Source: Bacteroidaceae bacterium (GTDB taxonomy: Bacteria > Bacteroidota > Bacteroidia > Bacteroidales > Bacteroidaceae). From it: a stretch of DNA of 64,000 nt. Of this stretch, positions 35,246-43,397 are shown piece by piece. The position numbers and the translations under genes are program-made. Where the stretch lies: positions 38,242 to 102,241 of the forward strand of contig JAFSAT010000014.1 of the NCBI GenBank assembly GCA_017442185.1, written 5' to 3'. The notes under the pieces are model-generated. The model saw only the letters and a list, made by a program, of their open reading frames with translations, was not told where the DNA came from and ran no database searches. Positions within the stretch are counted from its first letter, which is position 1, and every line of letters starts with the position of its first letter.

Positions 35246-37087
35246 TTAGATTCCTAATTTGGTGTTGAGTGCCTTCAGTGTCTCAAGAACGTTTGATCTT
35301 ACGTTTATGAAATTCTCTATTCCTGCTGCTTTAAGCTCTTCGCTGCATGCGGGTGCTCCGGCAACAATGAATATTGCTTTTCCGTTTATCTGCTCATACG
35401 CGGGGATTGCATATTCGGCATATTCATCGTCGCTCGAACATATAACCACTATGTCGGCTTTTGCCTGCATTGCGGCCTTCACTCCCTCGTCTATGCTCTT
35501 AAAGCCAAGGTTGTCTATCACTTCGTAGCCTGCTGTGGCCAGGAAATTGCATGAGAATTGTGCTCTTGCCTGTCGCATTGCCAAGTTACCTATGGTGAGC
35601 ATGAAGGCTTTGGGGCGTTTGCCGCTCTTTTCTGTTGCCAGGCGCAAATTCTCAAATTCTGTGCCCAGGCGGCCCATGAAGAGGGTGCCTTCGCGGTGCT
35701 CTTCGGGTTTTCCGCAGCAGCAGAATTTTTGCAGAGGGTCGTGCCCGTCTGATGTTTCGTTGAAATTGGGATATTGGTTGGTTCCCAACAGTATCTCGCG
35801 ACGTTTGGCGAGTGCCATGCGGCGATTGTCTCCGCTCTCTCCTATGCTCTTTTGTATGCTGCCTGCTTTTACTGCTGCGTGGAAGCCTCCCTCGGCTTCT
35901 GTGGCGAGGAACAGTTTCCAGGCCTCTGCTGCAATGGAGCGCGTAAGGCTTTCTATGTAGTATGAACCTCCGGCGGGGTCGGTCACTTTGTCGAGGTGGC
36001 TTTCGTGCTTCAGGATAAGTTGCTGATTCTTTGCTATGCGCTCGGCAAATTCTGTGGGTGTTTCATATACACTGTCGTAGGGTAGCACGGTGATTGAGTC
36101 TGCTCCGGCTATTGCGGCGCTCATTGCTTCTGTTTGTGTGCGCAACATGTTCACGTATGGGTCGAAAAGTGTCATGTTGAACATTGATGTTGTTGCGTGT
36201 ATGTTCATGCGGCAGGCTTCGTGCTGTGCAGAGTATTGCTCTGTAATCTTGGCCCACAATGTGCGTGCTGCGCGGAATTTTGCAATCTCCATGAAGAAGT
36301 TGCTCGATATTCCCATGTTGAATTTTATCTTCGATGCGGCTGTGTCGGCATTGATGCCTGCATCGGTCATTGCCTGCATATATTCGTTTCCCCATGCAAG
36401 CGCGTAGCCTAATTCTTGTGTTATATATGCTCCGCCGTTGCATAGGTCTGTTGCGTTGACTGTTACGCAACGCACATTCGGCATTTCGCTCAGGGTGTCG
36501 ATGAGCTGTTTTATATTTTCTATATAATCTTCGATGACTTTTCCGCGTACCAGCTCTTTACCTATCGGGTCGTACTCTACTGCGCCGTTTATTTTGGCAA
36601 GGTCGTAGCCTTGTGTTTTATAGTACTCTGTCAGAAGGGTTGCAAAATAGAGTGTGCGTTTTATGCATACGCGGAAGTTCAATTCTATCTTCTGTGGGTC
36701 GATGCCTCTGAGCAGTGTGGCGATAAATTCTTCGGACACCATTTTGCCCTTTATTGAGAATCCGAGCGAGGTTACTCCCTCTTCTATCATTTTAAGTGCT
36801 TTGTTGTTGGCTGCTTCTGCATCGTCGGTGCCGAGCTCTTGCCTTATGTGCCAGCAGTTGTCTGCTTTGTTTCCGCGTGTGTAGGGAAATTCTCCCGGTT
36901 GCGCTGTTGTGCATCCTTCAATATCCTCACTGCGGTAGAAAGGTTTTACATTGAAGCCCTCCGGGGTTCTCCATATCATTTTCTTGTCGTAGTCGGCACC
37001 TTTAAGGTCTTCGACTATTTTGTTTTTCCAATCTTCGGTAGAGACGGGGGAAAACTCGCCGAACAATCTCTCTCTCTGCTTGTCCAT
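35246..37087 (-). CDS. mutA: Methylmalonyl-CoA mutase, small subunit
   Basis: A 613-residue non-catalytic subunit of the heterodimeric mutase. I chose the ATG at 37087 (MDKQRERLFGEFSPVSTEDW), matching the family's usual opening, over the one at 37117. It shows the same barrel-plus-B12-fold layout as MutB, but the C-terminal domain lacks the DxHxxG cobalamin motif, as expected. It is first in the mutAB operon, and a promoter-like site lies ~50 bp upstream. Confidence 0.96.
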   Translation of the reverse strand: MDKQRERLFGEFSPVSTEDWKNKIVEDLKGADYDKKMIWRTPEGFNVKPFYRSEDIEGCTTAQPGEFPYTRGNKADNCWHIRQELGTDDAEAANNKALKMIEEGVTSLGFSIKGKMVSEEFIATLLRGIDPQKIELNFRVCIKRTLYFATLLTEYYKTQGYDLAKINGAVEYDPIGKELVRGKVIEDYIENIKQLIDTLSEMPNVRCVTVNATDLCNGGAYITQELGYALAWGNEYMQAMTDAGINADTAASKIKFNMGISSNFFMEIAKFRAARTLWAKITEQYSAQHEACRMNIHATTSMFNMTLFDPYVNMLRTQTEAMSAAIAGADSITVLPYDSVYETPTEFAERIAKNQQLILKHESHLDKVTDPAGGSYYIESLTRSIAAEAWKLFLATEAEGGFHAAVKAGSIQKSIGESGDNRRMALAKRREILLGTNQYPNFNETSDGHDPLQKFCCCGKPEEHREGTLFMGRLGTEFENLRLATEKSGKRPKAFMLTIGNLAMRQARAQFSCNFLATAGYEVIDNLGFKSIDEGVKAAMQAKADIVVICSSDDEYAEYAIPAYEQINGKAIFIVAGAPACSEELKAAGIENFINVRSNVLETLKALNTKLGI

Positions 37088-37136
37088 AATTAATGCTTGT
37101 TTGTTGTGTTGTTCCAAATAAATATGGTTTATGGCG

Positions 37137-37169
37137 CTAAGATATAAATAATTTTAAAATAAACACAAA
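37137..37169 (-). promoter_or_regulatory. Putative mutAB promoter
   Basis: On the minus strand, TTTG (37169-37166), a 21-bp spacer and TATCTTAG (37144-37137) approximate the -33/-7 consensus, with one mismatch in the -7 box. It sits 50 bp before the mutA start. Confidence 0.5.
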
Positions 37170-37179
37170 AGATAAAACC

Positions 37180-37263
37180 AAGAAACTGTTTAATTTTTAT
37201 TTCGGAATTTTTTAAGAGCTGTTTGAGAACTGTTTGAGAGCAGACTTTCTTTGTTATATTGCA
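37180..37263 (-). repeat. Dispersed repeat R2, copy upstream of mutA
   Basis: Read on the minus strand this is the partner of 18024-18097, sharing TGCAATATAACAAAG, TTCCGAAATAAAA and TTAAACAG. It has an extra internal duplication of CTCAAACAG. The remaining 37264-37431 contains no gene and no convincing promoter for the invertase. Confidence 0.7.
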
Positions 37264-37431
37264 GTGTAAAGCACATCTATTGCAGCATGCAGCCCTGTTT
37301 GTTGTTGGTATATATTTTATTATTTTGAGAAACATATTTATCGAGCATATTATGATATAAACAAGAATTGTTGAAGCGAAACTAAGTGAGTGCAATATAA
37401 AATCTACTGTGAGAATCAAAACCATGTGTCT

Positions 37432-38631
37432 ATGGCAAGTATCAAGGTGAAGTTTCGTCCCTCGACAAATGAGAATAAGGAGGGAACAATCTATTTTCAA
37501 ATAATTCAAAATCGTGTAATCCGTCAGTTAAAGACGGATTACCGACTCTTTATGCACGAGTGGAATGATGCCGGGAATGTAATAATCGTTACCGATAACG
37601 GTCGACAAAGCTATCTGCAATCAATCGAGAAACGTGTGCGTTGGGATATTAAACGACTGCAATCCATCATCAGCCAATTAGAGAATAAGCGAATAAAATA
37701 CACTGCCGATGATATAATCTCTACATTCCAAAGGCAAGCCGATGAGCAATCGCTATTCAATTTTATGCAGGGTATTATTGCTCAATTGCAGCAGATGGGC
37801 AAGCAACGCACATCGGAAACCTACCGTTGCACGCTCAAAAGTTTTATGCAATTCAGGGAGGATAAGGATGTGCTGTTGGAAGATATTGACTCTGATTTAA
37901 TGCTGATGTATGAGGCTTATTTACGAGGTCGAGGATTGACCAAAAACAGCACCTCGTTCTATATGCGAATACTCCGAGCGGTCTATAATCGTGCAGTTGA
38001 AAAGAATTTGACCATCAATCGAAATCCGTTCAAGTACGTTTATACGGGTATTGACAAGACAGTAAAGCGAGCAATCCCATTAAAGGCAATCAAGCAGATT
38101 AAGAGTTTAGATTTGTCGTTGCAACCATCGTTGGACTTTGCAAGGGATATGTTTCTCTTCTCATTCTACACTCGTGGAATGTCATTTATTGATATGGCGT
38201 ATCTCAAGAAGAAAGACCTGTCGAATGGCATGCTATCGTATCGCAGACGCAAGACGGGGCAACAACTCTTTATTCGTTGGGAAAAGTGTATGCAGGAGAT
38301 TGTAGCGAAGTACGATAATCCACTATCGGAATACTTGTTGCCAATCATAAAACCGATGAATGGCGATGAACGCACGCAGTATCAAAATGCAATGTATCTC
38401 ATTAATCGTAAGCTCAAAGAGATTGGCATGATGGCGGGTGTTCAACTGCCATTGACAATGTATGTAGCAAGGCATTCATGGGCAAGTGTGGCAAAGAATA
38501 AGAATGTACCTATATCAGTAATAAGTGAGGGAATGGGGCACGATTCGGAAATGACAACGCAGATTTATTTGGCTTCGCTTGATACGGCAGTAGTGGATAA
38601 AGCTAATAGTATGATTCTAAATTCGCTATGA
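37432..38631 (+). CDS. Tyrosine-type site-specific recombinase, probable DNA invertase
   Basis: A 399-residue recombinase. I chose the ATG at 37432 (MASIKVKFRPST), the usual start of this Bacteroidetes family; the in-frame GTG at 37390 is less likely. An N-terminal Arm-type domain and a SAM-like core-binding domain precede the catalytic domain. Catalytic residues visible are R248 (FYTRGMSFID), K274 (RRRKTGQ), R347 in MYVARHSW (Tyr replaces the first His of the HxxR box, common in this group), H370 (MGHDSEMT) and nucleophile Y379 (QIYL). Relatives in Bacteroides invert nearby promoters flanked by inverted repeats. Exactly such repeats begin 22 bp after its stop. No excisionase, relaxase or phage gene accompanies it, so it is unlikely to be an element integrase. 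Confidence 0.9.
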   Translation: MASIKVKFRPSTNENKEGTIYFQIIQNRVIRQLKTDYRLFMHEWNDAGNVIIVTDNGRQSYLQSIEKRVRWDIKRLQSIISQLENKRIKYTADDIISTFQRQADEQSLFNFMQGIIAQLQQMGKQRTSETYRCTLKSFMQFREDKDVLLEDIDSDLMLMYEAYLRGRGLTKNSTSFYMRILRAVYNRAVEKNLTINRNPFKYVYTGIDKTVKRAIPLKAIKQIKSLDLSLQPSLDFARDMFLFSFYTRGMSFIDMAYLKKKDLSNGMLSYRRRKTGQQLFIRWEKCMQEIVAKYDNPLSEYLLPIIKPMNGDERTQYQNAMYLINRKLKEIGMMAGVQLPLTMYVARHSWASVAKNKNVPISVISEGMGHDSEMTTQIYLASLDTAVVDKANSMILNSL

Positions 38632-38652
38632 GATGTTTAGCAAAATCAGCAA

Positions 38653-38841
38653 TCTCTTGATAAGAGACAAACCGAACATGGCAAATATATATAAAATATT
38701 TTAACAAAAGGTTTCTTTCTCAAAATAAATCGTAAAAATATCAAAATAATATTTAATTGATTAGCAAATATCCATTGAGTCTATAATTATATGATTGAAA
38801 TACAGTGCGTAGCACTTTGCGGTTTGTCTCTTATCAAGAGA
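38653..38841. repeat. Invertible promoter segment bounded by perfect 22-bp inverted repeats
   Basis: The arms at 38653-38674 and 38820-38841 are exact reverse complements. Each contains the palindrome TCTCTTGATAAGAGA and then CAAACCG. The 145-bp interior is AT-rich and non-coding. The segment lies between the DNA invertase gene and the DUF445/GTPase operon, whose first ATG is 22 bp beyond the right arm. A perfect -7 box inside points left, toward the invertase, in this orientation. I see no good plus-strand promoter in the segment. Confidence 0.85.
38682..38689 (-). promoter_or_regulatory. -7 promoter box inside the invertible segment, now facing away from the operon
   Basis: TATATTTG on the minus strand matches TAnnTTTG, 8 bp inside the left arm. 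A TTTG lies 15 bp upstream, a short spacing. If the 189-bp segment flipped, the box would fall at 38805-38812 on the plus strand and yield a leader of about 45 nt before the ATG at 38863. Confidence 0.6.
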
Positions 38842-38862
38842 CGAATAAAAAAATATATAATT

Positions 38863-39810
38863 ATGGATATTATACAATGTTTAGTTACTCCATTAGTTGG
38901 AGGTGTCATAGGCTATATAACAAACGATATAGCCATAAGAATGTTATTTCGTCCGCATAAGGTAAAGTATCTGTTTGGTTTCAGAATACCATTTACACCG
39001 GGAATTATACCGAAAGAAAAAGGCCGAATAGCTAATGCCATTGCCGGTGCCATAAGTGAAAACCTTATGAGTATCGACGTGTTGGAGAAGAATTTGCTAT
39101 CTGAAGAGATGCTGCAAAAAATAGAAAAATTGTTGAATGATTTTGTGGCAACTCAAAAGTCGAATAGCGAAAGTGTGAAAGAATTTCTGCTTCATTATTT
39201 GACCGACGAAGAACTGCAAAATATAAAGAATAATATAGAGAGGGAATTGAGTAATCAAATATCTGTTTCACTTGAAAATATAAATATAGGTGAGACCGTT
39301 TCCGAAATTGTTGTCAATCATGTGGCGTCAAAATTAAGAATCGAGGGCTTGAATTTAGACATACCCAAGGTTCTTAAATCTTTAGTGGGTAATTCTTTAT
39401 GGGGAGAAATCGCATCCATTATTGAAACACCTGCAAAAAAATATCTTACGAAAAATATTAACCAGATGTTGGTAGAAAACGGCCCCGGTATTATTAATAA
39501 AACAATACACAGCGAAATAGAAATTTTCCTATCCATACCGATTAAAGACCTATTGTCTGGAAGAGAAGAACAGATAAATCAGACTTTAAATTTTATAATG
39601 AATGCATATAAAACAATAATATCTGAACATCTGCCTAAGATATTGGAAACTATTGATATATCCTCTATCATTGAATCAAAAATCAATGAGATGGATGTAA
39701 AGGAGACCGAAAGTCTTATTTTTAAAATTATGAATAAGGAACTTAAAGCAATTATATGGCTTGGTGCTTTGTTGGGACTGTTAATGGGATGTATTAATTT
39801 ATTTATTTAA
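38863..39810 (+). CDS. DUF445 family membrane protein
   Basis: A 315-residue protein. The ATG at 38863 gives MDIIQCLVTPLVGGVIGYITNDIAIRMLFRP, the DUF445 signature opening with a membrane segment. The in-frame extension upstream to 38791 runs through the inverted-repeat arm and is not conserved-looking. A conserved-type FTPGIIPKEKGRIANAIAGAISENLM follows, then a long helical middle, and a C-terminal membrane segment (IIWLGALLGLLMGCINLFI). The family's function is unknown. It is the first gene of the operon controlled by the invertible segment. Confidence 0.88.
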   Translation: MDIIQCLVTPLVGGVIGYITNDIAIRMLFRPHKVKYLFGFRIPFTPGIIPKEKGRIANAIAGAISENLMSIDVLEKNLLSEEMLQKIEKLLNDFVATQKSNSESVKEFLLHYLTDEELQNIKNNIERELSNQISVSLENINIGETVSEIVVNHVASKLRIEGLNLDIPKVLKSLVGNSLWGEIASIIETPAKKYLTKNINQMLVENGPGIINKTIHSEIEIFLSIPIKDLLSGREEQINQTLNFIMNAYKTIISEHLPKILETIDISSIIESKINEMDVKETESLIFKIMNKELKAIIWLGALLGLLMGCINLFI

Positions 39811-39820
39811 TATTATAGGT

Positions 39821-39907
39821 ATGGTTGGAGAGCATCAGTCAAATTTAGATTATAATAAAAAGCATTACGAAGAAATGAAGAGGGCTGTAATGGGATTACG
39901 TTGGTAA
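39821..39907 (+). CDS. Possible 28-residue small protein
   Basis: An ATG 10 bp after the DUF445 stop opens a 28-codon frame beginning MVGEHQSNLDYNKKHYEE, charged and helical in character. It sits in the 129-bp gap before the dynamin-like GTPase, in the same direction. With no conservation data it may be a genuine small component or chance. Confidence 0.4.
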   Translation: MVGEHQSNLDYNKKHYEEMKRAVMGLRW

Positions 39908-39939
39908 TGAATTAAAATAACATAAAACAATAAATCACT

Positions 39940-42321
39940 ATGAATACAATGACAATTCCACAAAAAATTGAAGAGATTATTAAGAAACGCGAAACTGAAC
40001 GTTTGCCTAAAATAAAGCAGAAATTACAATTTATAAGTGATATACTGAAAGTTGTAAAAGGATTGGAGAATTTTCAACAAGAAATCTTGGAACAAGAAAA
40101 ACTGGGAGTTAACAATATTTTATTGGAGCAGGTACCACAGGTAGCATCTACTATAAAAGATTTGGAACTGACTACGATATTGACAAGAATCGAGAATTTT
40201 AAAAAGGAATTGGAACGCTTAGAAAAACGTTTTTCTCGCAAAAGTATTCAAATTGCCTTAATCGGATATGCAAGAAAAGGAAAAAGTAAATTCTTACAAT
40301 CTGTATCCAACTTAGGTGACGATGTCATTCCAACATCAAGCTCAACCGATTGTACAGGTGCTATATCTATCATTGAAAATTATGATGGTCCGTTTCAAAT
40401 GGAAGTAGAGTATTATACTATTGGAGAATTCCTAGATTCAGTAAGCAATTTGTTAAGTGAAATTTTGGGTGAGAAAGTTTACGTGAATTCTTTAGAAGAA
40501 CTTGCTACATATAAAAACTGTCAGGCAATAGTTTTATCAAAAGATAATAGAATTAAAACTTTTTATAATGATTATCTAAAACATATAGAAAACTATAGAG
40601 ATTGCTTTTCTGAGAGTGCTCCTCGTATATTTACGGATAAGAGTCGTGTTATCGAATATGTTGCTAAATATAGATTGATGGATGACGGTGAAGTGCTCCC
40701 TAACCATTATAGCTGTTATGAGAAAGAAAAAGAAGGTAATGTAACAAAAATCCTTTTTAATAAGTTTGTTGCAGTTAAATCTGCATATATAAAAACTAAA
40801 TTTGAATATGAGGATGCACGGAAAATTGTCTTGACGGATACAATTGGACTCGGAAATAAATATACAGGTGAGGCTGATGAACTTAAAATGTACGATGTTC
40901 TAATAAATGATACTGATACTGCTATTTTCAATATATTAATTCCTCGTGAAGGTATAAATGCAATACCTAAAGTTGATTCAGATGTACTAGATAGAGTTTA
41001 TTCCAAGCTAAAAAGATATAGCCCGGAAAAATGGATATCTTTGAATCTTAATCATTTAGGGCGTGAACAATTTAAGACTGAAACAGAATTTAATGTGTAT
41101 CAAGGCACATATAAAAGTGTATATGAGAATGTAAAGGATGAGGAATTTGGAGATGATGGCGCTAAAAAGTCATTAGCATATTGCATGTATATAGATAATG
41201 CAGACAAGGAAGATGTACGTGAAAATATGCTAAGGCCTGTTCTTGATATTATAAAAGATAATATAGATGATATTGACCGTAGTTTCATGCTTCAGTGTGA
41301 TGATATGGCAAAAAGTCTTTATTATGAATACAATAGTGTTTGTGAGAAGATAAGAGCCTCCCTTGATAAAATAAAGGTTTCTAATCCCAATTTTGAAAAA
41401 ACATTTAGACAAAATTATAAATCTTTACAATTAAGACATGCATTGAAATTGTATGTTGACGGTTTGTACAAGAATATTAAATTACCTTGTGGTGATATAA
41501 TTAATGAAATTAAACCTCAAATAAGTGGTATACTTGGATTCGTCCCTTCGCAAGAGACTATTATAGAAAGAATGTTGAGTATGGAAGGCGAACATTTAGA
41601 TAGCGTATATCACTCTTTTTGTGATGATGTCACAGCAAAAATACTTTCCTCATTTAAGGAGGTTAGTGCTTCTGCGATATCAAAAGTAAAAGAAAAAGTT
41701 CAAAATGATATAGCGCTAATTCTGTTTGATAAGGGAAAGTTGGGCTGTCTTAAACTTAAAACAATTTCGAATATGGAGCCTTCGATAGATTGGTTACATG
41801 CTTTTTGTAAAGAGAAATTGAATGAACATAAAGAATTGTCCTCTGCTGTAAAATCTGTTATAAATTTTCAAATGAATATAGAGGGATTCTTATACTCCAA
41901 GTGTATAATGGCATGCCTAACGTTGCAAAACACAGATGTCCAATTCCCTATGAACTATTCAATAAATGATGGAGCTGAATTTATTTGGCAAAAGATTAGA
42001 AGCTCAGTCCGTTCTTTGAGGACAAAACTCTATGCTGAATTTGGAATTACAGATGAAATTTCTCTATTTAACAGCGATAAGACATCAGACACCTCGATGC
42101 CGAATTTATTAGTATGGTGTATGGCAAATACGTTTATGAAAGAATTAATCAATACTAACGATGGAGATTGTTTGAAAGATTTTTATTCTGAATATGCAAC
42201 AATAATTTGGGGTGAAGAATTCGAATTGCAGGAGAATCTGGCCAATGCCACAGGTAAAGTTATAAATTTAAATAATGAGTTGAATACATATTGCGAACAG
42301 TCGTATTTTACATTAATATAA
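39940..42321 (+). CDS. Dynamin-like large GTPase
   Basis: A 793-residue protein. The N-terminal ~100 residues are coiled coil. The P-loop is G109-YARKG-K115-S116 (ALIGYARKGKSKFLQ), a likely switch I threonine lies in PTSSSTDCTG (131-140), and the G3 motif is D300-TIG (LTDTIGLGNKY). A canonical NKxD G4 motif is not evident. The C-terminal ~450 residues are mostly helical, as in dynamin-like stalks, without an obvious membrane helix. The layout recalls bacterial dynamin-like proteins, but ~190 residues separate G1 from G3, more than usual. It is AT-rich (19 of 60 G/C at 41341-41400). It probably works with the two GTPases downstream. Confidence 0.75.
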   Translation: MNTMTIPQKIEEIIKKRETERLPKIKQKLQFISDILKVVKGLENFQQEILEQEKLGVNNILLEQVPQVASTIKDLELTTILTRIENFKKELERLEKRFSRKSIQIALIGYARKGKSKFLQSVSNLGDDVIPTSSSTDCTGAISIIENYDGPFQMEVEYYTIGEFLDSVSNLLSEILGEKVYVNSLEELATYKNCQAIVLSKDNRIKTFYNDYLKHIENYRDCFSESAPRIFTDKSRVIEYVAKYRLMDDGEVLPNHYSCYEKEKEGNVTKILFNKFVAVKSAYIKTKFEYEDARKIVLTDTIGLGNKYTGEADELKMYDVLINDTDTAIFNILIPREGINAIPKVDSDVLDRVYSKLKRYSPEKWISLNLNHLGREQFKTETEFNVYQGTYKSVYENVKDEEFGDDGAKKSLAYCMYIDNADKEDVRENMLRPVLDIIKDNIDDIDRSFMLQCDDMAKSLYYEYNSVCEKIRASLDKIKVSNPNFEKTFRQNYKSLQLRHALKLYVDGLYKNIKLPCGDIINEIKPQISGILGFVPSQETIIERMLSMEGEHLDSVYHSFCDDVTAKILSSFKEVSASAISKVKEKVQNDIALILFDKGKLGCLKLKTISNMEPSIDWLHAFCKEKLNEHKELSSAVKSVINFQMNIEGFLYSKCIMACLTLQNTDVQFPMNYSINDGAEFIWQKIRSSVRSLRTKLYAEFGITDEISLFNSDKTSDTSMPNLLVWCMANTFMKELINTNDGDCLKDFYSEYATIIWGEEFELQENLANATGKVINLNNELNTYCEQSYFTLI

Positions 42322-42332
42322 ATAAGGTTAGT

Positions 42333-43385
42333 ATGGGATTAATAGAAAAACTAGGAAAATACGTTCAGAAGAAAGGAAATTCTCACTTGAGTCTTAATGC
42401 TTGCATGTTGGGTGCCCGTGGTGTCGGTAAAACATCTGTGCTGGCCGCTATTTTTAATAATTCGCGTAGTTTTGAAGGATTTGCCGGAACGTCAATAAAG
42501 TTACAGGCAAAAGAAGAAACAAAAAAAAATCTCGAGGTGCTTAAAGAGTATTTGTCGGATGCATTTACTTATAGAAGAGATATTGCAGCTATTCCTGCAT
42601 CTAAAGGAGAAGAGCCTTTTTATTTTGAAATAGGTCTTATAGATAATGCTCCTTGTGTAGACTTAATCGTAACGGATTACCCAGGCGAAAAACTGATAAG
42701 TGAGCCGAATTATGTTTCCAAAAAAATTGAAGAGTCGGAGATCGTTATAATTGCGATAGATACTCCATATCTTATGGAACAAAATGCTGTTTATAATGAG
42801 GAAAAGAATCAGGTTACATTAACTACAAAGTTTATAACGGAAAACATCGATTCTTTTGAGAATAAACTAGTAATGCTTGTTCCATTAAAATGCGAAAAAT
42901 ATTTAGACTTGTATAGTGGGAATAAACGCAACGATAGATCTGAGGAGATGACTGAGAAAATTATCTCAATATATGATACTATGATAAAAATACTTGAAAA
43001 AAAAGATAATGTAGCTGTTGTTATTGCTCCGATACTAACAGTTGGAGGTGTTACCTTTGATAAATTTGAGCTTGTAGAGAATTTGCATGTAGCTAAATAT
43101 CGCTTCTATGATGGCATAACTTCTGATGGCAGTCAAGCAAAGTATTCACCAAAGTTTTGTGCTCAGCCCATATTCTATTTGCTTAGTTTTGTTGCACATA
43201 AGTATAAACGCTATAGAAATAGCGTAGGTCTTTTTGGGGCGATGTTTAAAACATTTTCTGATTTTTTTAACAATAATGAGAAATTCCTTTTAGAAATGGT
43301 AAAGATTGATAAGTTGCGTATTAAGGAAGGTAATGGATATAAAATTCTTTGTGGAGAAGAGCTATTTTATTCTAAGAATGATTAA
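42333..43385 (+). CDS. Small GTPase A, double-GTPase-like pair
   Basis: A 350-residue P-loop GTPase. I chose the ATG at 42333 (MGLIEKLGKYVQKKG), 11 bp after the upstream stop; the longer frame would overlap the upstream gene by 31 bp. Motifs: P-loop G27-ARGVG-K33-T34, G3 D115-YPG, then AIDTP (141-145) and VPLKCEK (183-189) at the place of the base-specificity motif. The next gene shares this unusual DTP and VPxKCE pattern, so the two are paralogous. The adjacent pair resembles the 'double-GTPase' arrangement proposed for predicted bacterial conflict systems; I recall this rather than having searched it. Confidence 0.75.
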   Translation: MGLIEKLGKYVQKKGNSHLSLNACMLGARGVGKTSVLAAIFNNSRSFEGFAGTSIKLQAKEETKKNLEVLKEYLSDAFTYRRDIAAIPASKGEEPFYFEIGLIDNAPCVDLIVTDYPGEKLISEPNYVSKKIEESEIVIIAIDTPYLMEQNAVYNEEKNQVTLTTKFITENIDSFENKLVMLVPLKCEKYLDLYSGNKRNDRSEEMTEKIISIYDTMIKILEKKDNVAVVIAPILTVGGVTFDKFELVENLHVAKYRFYDGITSDGSQAKYSPKFCAQPIFYLLSFVAHKYKRYRNSVGLFGAMFKTFSDFFNNNEKFLLEMVKIDKLRIKEGNGYKILCGEELFYSKND

Positions 43386-43397
43386 AAATAAGTATTT

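Noticed and set aside
37088..37431. Cobalamin riboswitch upstream of mutAB
   Set aside because: No B12-box-like sequence or suitable structure was seen; the space is taken by a promoter-like site and repeat R2.
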